The notes under the pieces: model-generated
Told to the model about the DNA's origin: nothing
The model's input: only the letters and a program-made list of their open reading frames with translations
The model's database searches: none
In this document: positions 34,183 through 42,950 of the stretch, in pieces
Layout of the letters: each line of letters opens with the position of its first letter
How positions within the stretch are numbered: position 1 is the stretch's first letter
Made by a program: the position numbers and the translations under genes
Source: Bacillota bacterium
Lineage (GTDB): Bacteria; Bacillota; Clostridia; DSM-8532
DNA: 64,000 nucleotides
Reading direction: 5' to 3'
Assembly: GCA_023443745.1 (NCBI GenBank)
Contig: JAEZTB010000070.1
Location: 1-64,000 of the forward strand

Positions 34183-34483
34183 AGTTCTCACTCCTCTTAT
34201 CCAAAATTACACAAAACGTTAAAAACGATAGTTAATTTGTTATGTACATGATATATTTTTAACTTTGTATGATTAAACATATCACTAATATGTTATATTC
34301 TATCAACAATTTCATCCGGTGTCAATGTTACTAAAAAAACAGACCTCCCCCGCCATCAAGTTACTATTCAGAGGTCATCATGGAATGACAGGCAGAGAGG
34401 TAGAGGTCTGAATAGTAACATCAGAGGGCAAGAGAGGTCCTGATTTCCGGTATGTTATCAGTTAGGATATCGGATGATTTTAC
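34183..34483 (-). promoter_or_regulatory. Leader region of the E2-E3-E1 operon
   Basis: About 300 bp without a gene. The half nearer E2 is AT-rich and should contain the minus-strand promoter. The other half holds a nested inverted-repeat cluster (34340-34419) and several AGAGGT/ACCTC repeats. This suggests separate regulation of the dehydrogenase from the TPI-YjbQ genes upstream. Confidence 0.5.
34340..34419. repeat. Nested inverted repeats with GTTACTATTC half-sites
   Basis: GTTACTATTCAGA (34360-34372) and its perfect complement (34407-34419) are 13-bp arms 34 nt apart. Overlapping them, CAGACCTC (34340-34347) pairs with GAGGTCTG (34403-34410). The two pairings exclude each other, so the RNA could switch folds, or the arms could be paired operator half-sites. 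The TTACTATT core equals the palindrome at 12874. Confidence 0.55.
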
Positions 34484-35104
34484 TCACCTTTTCTGCTGAA
34501 GATCAAAATGCGGCATATAAGCCTTTTCTTCATCGGTGAATTTGCGTAATGTGTTGACGACTTCGCCATTATTCCACTTGCGGTCTCCCACATCTTCTGT
34601 AGTGCCCATAATTGTGACGTTTAATTGCCTGCGGCGGGCACGGACATGATCCCAATCAATAAAATAAATGTGAGCAAATTCTCCGCCGTCCAGCTTGCCA
34701 TCTTTAATGGTCATGGTTTCGCTGCGACCGAAGAAAACGCTGCGCAGATGGCCGTCTGTGTTCATGCTGGTGAAGTTGCCGGGTTCATTGACATAACGGC
34801 CGAACTGTGCGTGTACGGGGCCGGGGTGACGGTATTGGTTCTCTTCTGAATAATCAGGTATCATCTTGCGCATGATATCCAACAAATCATGCTGCAAATA
34901 CTCCAGATCGAAAGAATCGAGATCATGGGAGCATTCCTGTATCATAACGCTGCAGGTGGTATGGTGAGAAACAAGGGCACAGGTACCGTTCTTAATACCG
35001 GAGTCTTTTACCAATTCCATAATTTCTTTAGAAACATCATGAAAGGTTGGAATCCAACCTCTGGATTGGAGCTCAAGCTCCTTTTGGTACACTTTAAATT
35101 CCAT
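34484..35104 (-). CDS. YjbQ/UPF0047-family protein
   Basis: A 206-residue protein of the YjbQ (secondary thiamine-phosphate synthase, UPF0047) family, which usually has about 130-140 residues, so this is a longer version. VSHHTTCSVMIQE has the conserved His-Thr segment. YRHPGP and DGHLRSVFFG, then DGKLDGGEFAHIYFIDWDHVRARRRQLNVTIMG match the family core. The family shows weak thiamine-phosphate synthase activity and is often linked to sugar catabolism; the true role is unsettled. The start is ATG 35104 behind GGAGGT. It follows the TPI-like gene by 58 nt on the same strand. Confidence 0.83.
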   Translation of the reverse strand: MEFKVYQKELELQSRGWIPTFHDVSKEIMELVKDSGIKNGTCALVSHHTTCSVMIQECSHDLDSFDLEYLQHDLLDIMRKMIPDYSEENQYRHPGPVHAQFGRYVNEPGNFTSMNTDGHLRSVFFGRSETMTIKDGKLDGGEFAHIYFIDWDHVRARRRQLNVTIMGTTEDVGDRKWNNGEVVNTLRKFTDEEKAYMPHFDLQQKR

Positions 35105-35162
35105 TATACAAACCTCCATTTATTTATGCTCAAAAAGCAAAGTCTACATCTTAATACTAATA

Positions 35163-35867
35163 CTATTTTTTATTACGCGCGTCCCACGCTTCACGTACGG
35201 CATGGATCATCTCATCCACCATGGCTGCGCTGTCGGGTGCTTTTACAATACCGCTGGATGAGCCGGTAGATTCGGCTCCTGCATAAATAACATTATACAC
35301 GTCTTTACCCGAGCTGATACCTGCACCCTGCAGTACAAGTATTTCAGGGTTAACGGATTTTACCGCTTCTATGGAAGCAAGAACATAATCCATATCGCTG
35401 GCCTTGCCGGTGCCGATCAGTTCTGTAGGCTCGGCAACGATGATGTTAGGCTCCAATAGCGCGATGGCTTTTGCTTCAGCGATGGAATCGGCACAAACGA
35501 TGGAGATCAGGCCTACCTCATCGGCACGTTTTATGGTCTGGCGCAGTACGGATAAGGAAATTGGCTTTTCGCAGTGGTTAAGCATAACGCCCACTGCTCC
35601 GGCAGCTTTAATGGATTCAGGCAAAACATCTGCAAGACCACGGCCGACAGGAATCGGATCCATATGAGGTGCAAACACGAAAAGCCGCTCTGTTTCCTGG
35701 GCGACTCTGCGAATATCCGGATATGGCGTTGTGAAAATGATATCGACGTCATATTTTTTTGATGCGGCATCAGCAGCTTTGGCTAGCTTTATGATCTGAT
35801 CACCGTATAGATAGGACTTGGGACCAATTTCAAAAAAGGGAGGTTTAATTGTTAATCCTCTGTACAT
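35163..35867 (-). CDS. Triosephosphate isomerase-like protein
   Basis: A 234-residue TIM-barrel protein like the shorter archaeal-type triosephosphate isomerases. The Lys of TPI appears in LTIKPPFF. The segment MLNHCEKPI matches the TPI LLNHSER strand, and the catalytic Glu is in VAEPTELIGTG (TPI YEPPELIGTG). LVLQGAGISSGKDV and the phosphate loop AESTGSSSGI follow. Because central TPI is normally encoded with the glycolysis genes, this copy probably isomerises another phosphosugar, for example a tetrulose phosphate as the TPI homolog EryH does in erythritol breakdown. GGAGG precedes the ATG. It heads the minus operon, divergent from rpe. Confidence 0.83.
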   Translation of the reverse strand: MYRGLTIKPPFFEIGPKSYLYGDQIIKLAKAADAASKKYDVDIIFTTPYPDIRRVAQETERLFVFAPHMDPIPVGRGLADVLPESIKAAGAVGVMLNHCEKPISLSVLRQTIKRADEVGLISIVCADSIAEAKAIALLEPNIIVAEPTELIGTGKASDMDYVLASIEAVKSVNPEILVLQGAGISSGKDVYNVIYAGAESTGSSSGIVKAPDSAAMVDEMIHAVREAWDARNKK

Positions 35868-35927
35868 AGTGTTTCCTCCATTGGAAATATGTATGAGCTC
35901 TATATTTAATACTCATTAGCTATTTTT

Positions 35928-35957
35928 AGTATAATCTATTCGTCATGTTATAGTCAA
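35928..35957 (-). promoter_or_regulatory. Promoter of the TPI-like operon
   Basis: On the minus strand TTGACT (35957-35952), an 18-bp spacer and TATACT (35933-35928), about 60 bp before the TPI-like start. On the other side of the same region, TTTCGT and ACGAAA near 35975-35999 are inverted repeats in front of rpe. Confidence 0.65.
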
Positions 35958-36050
35958 TCATATTTTTTGAAAACTTTCGTATTGCTTTCTGTAACGAAAA
36001 TTGATATGATCAAAATGTAATAAACGATAGGAATGGAAGGTCGTGAAAAT

Positions 36051-36707
36051 ATGCTTATAATTGCACCTTCCCTGCTTGCGGCAAATGCGGGACGGTATAA
36101 TGAAGAAATTAAGAGTGTGGAAGAAGCCGGTGCAAAGTATCTTCATATTGATGTAATGGACGGTCATTTTGTGCCTAACCTTTCTTTTGGCCCAAACATC
36201 GTAGAGGGTATACGTCAAAACAGCAGCCTGCTTTTCGATGTTCACCTGATGATCGAAAACCCTGAGCAGTTTGTGGATCCATTTATTAAATCCGGGGCAG
36301 ACGCTATTACCATACATGCCGAAGCTACCGATAATATTGATGCCTTTATAGATGTTTGTATAAAGAATCATGTAAAGTCAGGCATCTCTCTTCGCCCGGG
36401 AACATCGGTGAACAGTATAGAGAAGCAGCTTGAAAAGCTTGACATCTTACTTATTATGGGTATTAATCCCGGTTTCGGCGGTCAAAAATTCATGCCGGAG
36501 ATGCTTATCAAGATAAAAGAAGCCAAAGCGCTTCGTGAAAAATTGAAGGCTCATTATCTTATTAGTGTGGACGGAGGAGTAAATGCCCAGACTGCCGCTG
36601 AAATCCGGCAAGCAGGAGCGGATATTCTTGTGGCGGGCAGCGCCGTATTTGGAAAAGCAGACAGGAAGGCTGCCATAGAAGACTTAATACTTGCAGCCCA
36701 ACGATAG
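36051..36707 (+). CDS. rpe: Ribulose-phosphate 3-epimerase
   Basis: A 218-residue TIM-barrel epimerase of normal length. IAPSLLAAN is the N-terminal signature; HIDVMDGHFVPNLSFGPNI gives metal and catalytic residues (Asp and His). FDVHLMIENPEQF follows, IMGINPGFGGQKF matches the MSVNPGFGGQ motif with small changes, and ISVDGGVNAQTA holds the second catalytic Asp. The start is ATG 36051 with GGAAGG 10 nt before; ATG 36033 is possible. It interconverts ribulose- and xylulose-5-phosphate, or an analogous pair such as allulose/fructose-6-phosphate. It leads an operon with an SIS isomerase and transporters, so this may be a pathway-specific copy. Confidence 0.92.
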   Translation: MLIIAPSLLAANAGRYNEEIKSVEEAGAKYLHIDVMDGHFVPNLSFGPNIVEGIRQNSSLLFDVHLMIENPEQFVDPFIKSGADAITIHAEATDNIDAFIDVCIKNHVKSGISLRPGTSVNSIEKQLEKLDILLIMGINPGFGGQKFMPEMLIKIKEAKALREKLKAHYLISVDGGVNAQTAAEIRQAGADILVAGSAVFGKADRKAAIEDLILAAQR

Positions 36708-36732
36708 TCAAATCTTACAGGAGGAATATGGA

Positions 36733-37326
36733 ATGAAAAAGGAAGCCTTGGAATATGCAAAGGAATCACTTCGCATTGAGGCGAAAGCTGTTTCCGATGT
36801 ACTGGAATATATGGATTTCGATGCTTTTGCTCAAGTTGTGGAGGCTATGAAAAACTGTCAGAGGATTGCTACAAGCGGATGTGGCCACTCGGGTATTGCC
36901 TGTCAGCATTTTGCCCATTCCCTATGTTGCATTGAAAGGCCTGCAAGATTCATTTCACCTGCAGAGGCTGTACACGGCGGTATGGGCTTTGTGCAGGAAG
37001 GGGATGTGATCGTACTTGCTTCTCGTGGCGGAAAAACCGCTGAGTTGATGCCTATCATGCATATCGCCAAAGAGAAAAAAGCTATCGTGGTGGGTATAAC
37101 AGAGAATATGAATTCGCCCCTTGCACAGGAATCCACTATTGTTCTTCCTATGAAAATCGAAAAGGAAAGCGATAAGTACAATAGTCAGTCCACTGCAAGC
37201 TTTGTTGCCCTTTCTGCTATTTTTGACGCTCTTCAGGTAGCGCTCATTGAGGAAACAGGCTATGTGAACGAGCAGTTCGCCCTCATTCATCCAGGTGGTG
37301 CGGTAGGCGAAAGACTAAATAAGTAA
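36733..37326 (+). CDS. SIS-domain sugar-phosphate isomerase (KdsD/GutQ-like, no CBS domains)
   Basis: A 197-residue single SIS domain. TSGCGHSGIACQHFAHSL is the sugar-phosphate loop, LASRGGKTAEL the Ser/Thr-rich loop, and FALIHPGGAVGERL the C-terminal signature of arabinose-5-phosphate isomerases (LHPGGALGRRL). The CBS pair of KdsD is absent, as in GutQ-short and hexuloisomerase forms. ATG 36733 follows AGGAGG. It starts 25 nt after rpe, so a ketose/aldose phosphate isomerisation next to a 3-epimerase step is likely. Substrate could be a pentose or hexulose phosphate. Confidence 0.83.
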   Translation: MKKEALEYAKESLRIEAKAVSDVLEYMDFDAFAQVVEAMKNCQRIATSGCGHSGIACQHFAHSLCCIERPARFISPAEAVHGGMGFVQEGDVIVLASRGGKTAELMPIMHIAKEKKAIVVGITENMNSPLAQESTIVLPMKIEKESDKYNSQSTASFVALSAIFDALQVALIEETGYVNEQFALIHPGGAVGERLNK

Positions 37327-37345
37327 AGCATCCGGAGAAAATAAA

Positions 37346-38533
37346 GTGTTTAATTCAGAAAGAGCCGATCAATTGAGAATGGAAAAGCGAAGCAAGCTCG
37401 TTTTCAATTGCATGGCCAGCTTGCTTATAGGTATATTGGGGGTCTTTTTCAGTTCCTTTCAAAGTACAGCCGACAGGATTGCCTTGTCCTTTGGACAAGA
37501 ATCATCCCTTGTCGGCCTGTTCATTTCTGTTTTTGCTGCCGGCTCCTTTATCAGCGTTTACTTTAACGGCGCATTGGCCGACTCTATCGGGAAAAAGAAG
37601 GTTATTGTTGCCGCCATCATTTGCAGCATTGTAGGTACCTTTATTGTCGGTATTTCAGAGTGGTATGGCTTGATGCTTGTCGGCCTTTTTCTGATGGGTG
37701 TGGGCTTTGGCCCTGCCGAGGCTATGAGCAGCGCCATCATGACCGATGAAAACCCGACACAGGCTACCAGATGGATGAATATTTCACAGGTTGTGTATTG
37801 TGCCGGCGCTATTTCTGCTCCCGTGGCAGCCATTTGGTATTGCACCGAGGGAGGGGGCAGATACAACGATATTTTCCTGCTCTGTTCGGCAGCTTTTGCT
37901 TTACTGTTGGTTTATTTCATACGGATTCCTTTTGGTAAAATACCGACTGGAGGTCAAGAGGCAAAAAAGGATATCCAGCCCTTGACACTACTTAAGAACA
38001 AGCAGTTTTTACTTTATGCCGTCATGATTTTTCTCTATATCGGCTATGATGCCATTGGACCTGCCTATATCAAGCAGCTGCTTTTAGCTACGAACAGTAC
38101 CGAGCAGGTCGCTGCTGCGGGTATATCCGTGTTCTGGACAGCCATGATAACCGGCCGGATAATTGGTATATTCATGAATGGGAAGGAGCGCTTGGGTGTC
38201 AGACTCTTCACACCCCTTGCCATATTGGGAGCCCTGTTGATGCTCCTTGCAGGAAGCCAGGAGCTTCGTTTTGTCGGAGCTTTTGCTTACGGGTTGGGAT
38301 GCGGGCCGGTGTGGCCATTGATGTTCGTGCTGTCTGCCAAGATTTCTCCAGAAAGAAGCGGAGCGGCGTATGCCGTCATGATGCTGTTTTCTTCCGCAGG
38401 ACACATGGTTTTTCCGACGCTCCTGGGAACCTGGTTGGGGAATGTTTACTTAACATTCATAGGAGGTGGCATTTTGGCAGCACTGGTATTCTGTGGGTCC
38501 TTATTCATAAAAAGTAGTAATGAGCATAATTAA
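37346..38533 (+). CDS. MFS transporter
   Basis: A 395-residue membrane protein with about 12 hydrophobic helices. The loop between helices 2 and 3 reads NGALADSIGKKKVIVA, the MFS motif A (GxLaDrxGxkxxl). A long polar stretch near residues 195-215 divides the two six-helix halves. The start is GTG 37346 with CCGGAG upstream; ATG 37379 is the alternative. It follows the SIS gene by 19 nt. It likely moves a sugar or polyol, giving this locus a secondary transporter as well as the ABC system downstream. The direction and substrate are unknown. Confidence 0.85.
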   Translation: MFNSERADQLRMEKRSKLVFNCMASLLIGILGVFFSSFQSTADRIALSFGQESSLVGLFISVFAAGSFISVYFNGALADSIGKKKVIVAAIICSIVGTFIVGISEWYGLMLVGLFLMGVGFGPAEAMSSAIMTDENPTQATRWMNISQVVYCAGAISAPVAAIWYCTEGGGRYNDIFLLCSAAFALLLVYFIRIPFGKIPTGGQEAKKDIQPLTLLKNKQFLLYAVMIFLYIGYDAIGPAYIKQLLLATNSTEQVAAAGISVFWTAMITGRIIGIFMNGKERLGVRLFTPLAILGALLMLLAGSQELRFVGAFAYGLGCGPVWPLMFVLSAKISPERSGAAYAVMMLFSSAGHMVFPTLLGTWLGNVYLTFIGGGILAALVFCGSLFIKSSNEHN

Positions 38534-38767
38534 TTATACTGATGAAAGGGCAGATTTGCCTTGATCAATGAGGAAAGAGCTGTATCAAATTTGAAGTGAT
38601 CCAGGCTCTTTTTTTTATCTAAAAAATCATATTCGTGGATATTGTACAAAATTGATACTTTTTCTATTCAGCAATTTAGATAACTTTTCTATACTAAAGT
38701 TGCATTGAATCTCCTGAGTAAAAAAACATGGAAGGGGTTTCTATGCATAACTGTAAAGGAGGAGGAT

Positions 38768-39838
38768 ATGACATTGATTAAGCTGGGAATTATCGGATGC
38801 GGATTTATTTCCGATATTTTTGCTCAGATTTTCGATGAGCTCAAGCACAAGATCCAGGTTGTGGCAACCTGCGACATTGATCTTGAGAAGGCTCAACGGA
38901 CTGCAAAAATTCTTGGTGCCCAATATGCGGTTGAGAATTACGAGGAGGTTATGGACAAGGTAGATGCCTTTTATGTAGCCACACCCCATGATTTGCACTT
39001 TCCCATGGGCATGAAGCTCATAAAAGCCGGAAAGCATGTACTTATGGAAAAGCCCATGGCCCTGACCGAAGATGAATGTCTGGATCTGATTCATGCTGAG
39101 CAGCAGAGCGATGCTGTTTTCATGATAGGTTACATGGCCCGTTATCATCCCATTTACAAAAAAATTAAAGAAATCATTGACAGTAAGCAATATGGTGAGG
39201 CTTACCAAGCTTCTATCTGGACCGAGCAATATACTTATGCACCTGAAGACAGTTGGATAAGATCGGCCAAAAGGCTGGGCGGCGGTCAGTTCTTCAGTCA
39301 TGGCTGCCATTATGTGGATTTGCTGCTTTGGTTCATGGGCAAGCCTCTTAAAGGCGCTCATATGGGTACCAATCTATGTACACCATGGATGGAAAAGGAA
39401 GGCACAAGTAATGCTATTTTTCAGTTTGAAGGCGGCAAACTGGCCTACCATTTCGGGACTTGGGGAACAAAGGGAACTCGTCACAGCTATGCCGTACACG
39501 TATTCTTTGAACAGGGTATGGTTGAGGCGTGTGTTAATGAGGGTGTCATATACTACCACACCTCTAAAAACACACATAATTATTATGAAGTATCGGATCC
39601 ACCTGTTGAAATTTTCAGCTGCGGCGACACCAGTCACGTGCCAAAGCCTGTCATAGAGCATTTTGCTGATTGCATCATTGAAGGGAAAACCCCGGATACA
39701 ACAGCGCAGCAAGCACTCCATAGCCTTCGTGTCATCTGGAGAATGTACGAGGCAGAGGAAAAAGGCATCATAGCCGACCTAACCGGCCTTGGATTTGGCG
39801 AAGAATGGGATATCCGCGGCTTGGACAAGCTGCCTTAA
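38768..39838 (+). CDS. Gfo/Idh/MocA-family oxidoreductase
   Basis: A 356-residue dehydrogenase of typical length. The start is ATG 38768 behind AAAGGAGGAGG. LGIIGCGFISDIFA is the NAD(P) motif, VLMEKPMALTEDEC has the EKP motif with the catalytic Lys, and GGGQFFSHGCHYVDLLLWF holds the active-site His and Asp. It belongs with inositol-2-dehydrogenase/glucose-fructose oxidoreductase-like enzymes. A separate promoter in the 234-bp gap before it is probable (TTGATA near 38654), and it is followed by the ABC transporter genes. It would oxidise the imported sugar. It is the third Gfo/Idh protein in the window and the most canonical. Confidence 0.9.
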   Translation: MTLIKLGIIGCGFISDIFAQIFDELKHKIQVVATCDIDLEKAQRTAKILGAQYAVENYEEVMDKVDAFYVATPHDLHFPMGMKLIKAGKHVLMEKPMALTEDECLDLIHAEQQSDAVFMIGYMARYHPIYKKIKEIIDSKQYGEAYQASIWTEQYTYAPEDSWIRSAKRLGGGQFFSHGCHYVDLLLWFMGKPLKGAHMGTNLCTPWMEKEGTSNAIFQFEGGKLAYHFGTWGTKGTRHSYAVHVFFEQGMVEACVNEGVIYYHTSKNTHNYYEVSDPPVEIFSCGDTSHVPKPVIEHFADCIIEGKTPDTTAQQALHSLRVIWRMYEAEEKGIIADLTGLGFGEEWDIRGLDKLP

Positions 39839-39923
39839 AAAGTTGGCAGAAAAACTGACAAAATATTCAAATGCTTGACTAGGCATATGAACAAATATGA
39901 CAATAATTAAGGGGGAGAAAAAA

Positions 39924-40970
39924 ATGAAAATCAAGAGACTATTAGCGGTGGTGCTGACGGCAGTCATGTTATTGACCCTATTTGCCGGCTGCGGCCAGAC
40001 AAAACCTGTGGAAAGCACAAGTCCTTCACCCAGCAGTGATGCACAGAACACCCCTGAGGGCTCCGGTGACGGTGAGAAAAAGCGTTTTGTTATTGGTGTT
40101 GACTTGTTTTACAAAAGCGATGAGTATTATTTGGACATTGAGACCTGTATGAGACTCAAAGCAAAAGAGCTGGGCGTGGATCTTGTCATCCAGAACGCCG
40201 ACACCAATCTTGCGACACAGGTTCAGCAGGTAGAGGATTTTATCACCAAAAAAGTGGACGCCATTCTTATCTCTGCGGTTGATCCGGTGGGCTCCTATGC
40301 ATGTGTAGAGGCTGCCAATGCAGCAAATATCCCAATCTTTATGTTTGACGGTGTAACTGAGAACAAAGAAGGAATCGTTGCTCATACCATGGGCGATTTT
40401 GTCAAAGAGGGCGAAAAAGCCGGTGAATGGGCAAAGAAATATATTGAAGAAAATATGGGCGGAAAAGCATCCTATGCGGTGCTGGATTACTTCCCCTCAG
40501 CTATTATATGCGGTGGCAGAACCCAAGGCTTTATGAGTGTGCTTGATAAAATGGATGGGGTTACCCGGGTTGCACACCAGGATGGAAAAGCTACCCGTGA
40601 GGGCGGTATGTCAGTAATGGAAGATATCCTCACAGCTAATAACAATAAAGTTGATGTTGTTTTTGCCATAAACTATGAATCCGGAGCCGGAGCAGCCGCT
40701 GCCATTGAGGCTGCCGGTGCCGACACAAAGGTAGTCTGTGTTTCCTGGAACGCCGAAGGCTTTGAGAAGCTTGAGAACAAAGACAAGTACATGCAGGCTT
40801 ATCTGCTTGCAGCTATTCCTACAGACATAGCTTCCATGATCGATGTCATCAAGGATCATCTCAGCGGCAAGACTATTGAAAAGGAAGTCTTTATGGATAG
40901 CCTCATCGTCGATCAGGTAACCATTAAGGATCTTGACTGGAGATCCATTGTCGAGGCCAGAGAAAACTAA
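39924..40970 (+). CDS. Sugar ABC transporter substrate-binding lipoprotein
   Basis: A 348-residue periplasmic-binding-protein-fold lipoprotein. The signal MKIKRLLAVVLTAVMLLTLF ends in a lipobox AGC, with Cys at residue about 23; a Ser/Pro-rich tether follows. The mature part begins RFVIGVDLFYKSDEYYLDIE and has IQNADTNLATQVQQVEDFI and VDAILISAVDP, which place it in the ribose/galactose/inositol-binding group (Peripla_BP_4). GGGGGAG precedes the start at 39924. It is anchored outside the membrane and delivers a monosaccharide to the permease/ATPase at 42951 and 43946. A strong hairpin follows the gene. Confidence 0.93.
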   Translation: MKIKRLLAVVLTAVMLLTLFAGCGQTKPVESTSPSPSSDAQNTPEGSGDGEKKRFVIGVDLFYKSDEYYLDIETCMRLKAKELGVDLVIQNADTNLATQVQQVEDFITKKVDAILISAVDPVGSYACVEAANAANIPIFMFDGVTENKEGIVAHTMGDFVKEGEKAGEWAKKYIEENMGGKASYAVLDYFPSAIICGGRTQGFMSVLDKMDGVTRVAHQDGKATREGGMSVMEDILTANNNKVDVVFAINYESGAGAAAAIEAAGADTKVVCVSWNAEGFEKLENKDKYMQAYLLAAIPTDIASMIDVIKDHLSGKTIEKEVFMDSLIVDQVTIKDLDWRSIVEAREN

Positions 40971-41008
40971 TCGACAACAGGAGCACTGTATTGACCGGTA
41001 CATGACAG

Positions 41009-41046
41009 GGCTAAAGCTGCCGAGGGTCAAAACGGTAGCTTTAGCC
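41009..41046 (+). other. 14-bp intercistronic hairpin after the binding-protein gene
   Basis: Arms 41009-41022 and 41033-41046 pair perfectly apart from one G-U pair. No T-run follows, so it is not a standard terminator. Such hairpins protect the abundant binding-protein message from 3' decay while the downstream genes are made at lower levels. Confidence 0.65.
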
Positions 41047-41068
41047 GCATGAACAATGCGGGGTAACT

Positions 41069-42850
41069 ATGAGATTGGTGCGTTTTTACGGTAATTTGCC
41101 ATTACGAAGCAAGCTGTTGATATGGTTTTTGATTATTTCATTCATAACCGTTCTGACGGTGGGTGTCTTTTCCTTTGTGACTTCATCCAGGACAGCAATG
41201 CAGGATGAAATCGAGAAGAAGAACATCATGCTTGATGTCATCAGTGAAAACGTATATGAGCTGCTTCATGACAGTGAGCTTGCTGCAATTACCGTAGCCC
41301 ATAACCAGGAGATCCTGCAGGCCCTTGGTGAAGAAAACATAAGAAAAGAAACCCAAATTAATTTTCTGATGACTAAAATTCTTTACATCATTGATGCGGG
41401 CATCGATCTTCACTATATCAATGTGTTTAACAGGGATGACAAGGTCTATACCAATCTGAACGATACCTTCATAGTTCAAGAGACAATGCGGCAATACACA
41501 GGCTTAAATGAGGAGCTTCTCTCAATAAATCACGGCATTTGGGGAACACCCATTGTTAAAACCAACAAAACAATTGTGCTGCCGCACTTCCGGCGCATCA
41601 AGGATTACTCCACAGATGCAGTGCTGGGAGCAGTGGCCATAGGTATTAACAACGATGCCCTGATGAGCTGCTTCGAAAAATATTCAAAACCCAATGAGAA
41701 TATTGTGATACTCAATGAAAACGGAATTACCTTTTCATCGGATAACATACATTGGATAGGGCGGGGGTTTGATGATTACTTTTCATCAAGGGGGGAACCC
41801 CGCCTATCCGATGGATATCTTGACGGTAAGCTTGGAGGCAAGGCCTGTCTGGCTGTTTATCATACAGATGAGCGTACAGGGCTTACTTTTCTTTCAGTTA
41901 CGACCAGAGAAAACATGATGGCCGGTCCCAACTCCATTATCATGATTACTGTGCTGGTTATGGGATTTGCTATCTTATTGGGTATTCTTGTAGCTGTGCT
42001 CGTATCATCCACAATAGCCAAGCCCATTACCAAGCTGGTGACCACAATGGACCGGGTAGATGATATTGATATCAACCACAGCTTTATACCCCGATATAAC
42101 GACGAGGTTGGCAAGCTGGCCAAAAGCTTTAATAATATGACAAATCGATTGAAAAAATCCATGGACAAAGTTCTGGAGGAAGAGCAGAAGCGCCGTACGG
42201 CAGAATATAACGCTCTCAAATGGCAAATTAATCCGCATTTTTTATACAACACCCTTTCGACAATTGCATGGTTAGCCAATAAGGGGTATACGGATGAGAT
42301 CATCCAGATGACAAAAGCACTTTCAACTCTTTTCAGGATTGGAATCAGCAAGGATAAGGAACTGATTACCATAGGTGAAGAGCTGGAGCATGTGGAAAGT
42401 TATCTGAGAATCCAGCAGGTCCGGTATCAGGACAAGTTTAAATATATGCTGGATATCCATCCTGATCTCATGGGTCTGTTTACTGTCAAAATCGTTCTTC
42501 AGCCTTTGGTTGAAAATGCTATTTATCATGGCGTCAGAGATCTGAATGTTATGGGGCTGATCCGGATTACCGGGAAGCTTGAAGAAGGAAATGTGGTACT
42601 CAGCGTCATGGATAATGGCGGAAAGCTAAGCCAGGACGAAGCTGATCGCCTTAATGAATTTACGTCTCAGCAGGAAAGCCAGGACCATCAGTACGGTATA
42701 GGCGTAAGGAATGTCCATGATAGAATCCGCTTCCATTTTAGCGGCGATTATGGTCTGGAGTACCTGATAGAAAAAGGCTTTACTGTTGCAAGAATTCGTA
42801 TGCCTGTTGTAGACAAGCCATATAATTCACCTCCGCAAATTAAGGCATGA
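41069..42850 (+). CDS. Sensor histidine kinase, YesM/LytS type
   Basis: A 593-residue membrane sensor. Membrane helices lie at about 14-37 and 289-312, enclosing an extracellular Cache-like domain. A HAMP segment follows (KPITKLVTTMDRVDDIDI...YNDEVGKLAKSF). The His_kinase domain has the phosphoacceptor in QINPHFLYNTLS (about 385-396). The ATP domain shows LQPLVENAIYHGV (N box), VMDNGGKL and GIGVRNVHDRI (G boxes). It partners with the AraC-type response regulator at 45445. Both are embedded in the ABC transporter operon, so the pair surely controls it and may sense the sugar through the binding protein. Confidence 0.93.
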   Translation: MRLVRFYGNLPLRSKLLIWFLIISFITVLTVGVFSFVTSSRTAMQDEIEKKNIMLDVISENVYELLHDSELAAITVAHNQEILQALGEENIRKETQINFLMTKILYIIDAGIDLHYINVFNRDDKVYTNLNDTFIVQETMRQYTGLNEELLSINHGIWGTPIVKTNKTIVLPHFRRIKDYSTDAVLGAVAIGINNDALMSCFEKYSKPNENIVILNENGITFSSDNIHWIGRGFDDYFSSRGEPRLSDGYLDGKLGGKACLAVYHTDERTGLTFLSVTTRENMMAGPNSIIMITVLVMGFAILLGILVAVLVSSTIAKPITKLVTTMDRVDDIDINHSFIPRYNDEVGKLAKSFNNMTNRLKKSMDKVLEEEQKRRTAEYNALKWQINPHFLYNTLSTIAWLANKGYTDEIIQMTKALSTLFRIGISKDKELITIGEELEHVESYLRIQQVRYQDKFKYMLDIHPDLMGLFTVKIVLQPLVENAIYHGVRDLNVMGLIRITGKLEEGNVVLSVMDNGGKLSQDEADRLNEFTSQQESQDHQYGIGVRNVHDRIRFHFSGDYGLEYLIEKGFTVARIRMPVVDKPYNSPPQIKA

Positions 42851-42950
42851 TCAATTGCCTAAACGCAGCCCCTTTGGAACTTATTGATGATGGTAGGTAT
42901 GAGGCTTTTAGCCTCTATAACGCGCATAATGATTGAAGGAGTTTTCGCAT

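Noticed and set aside
38742..38780. Tiny open frame overlapping the Gfo/Idh start at 38768
   Set aside because: Twelve codons with no own ribosome site; the AAAGGAGGAGG serves the main gene.
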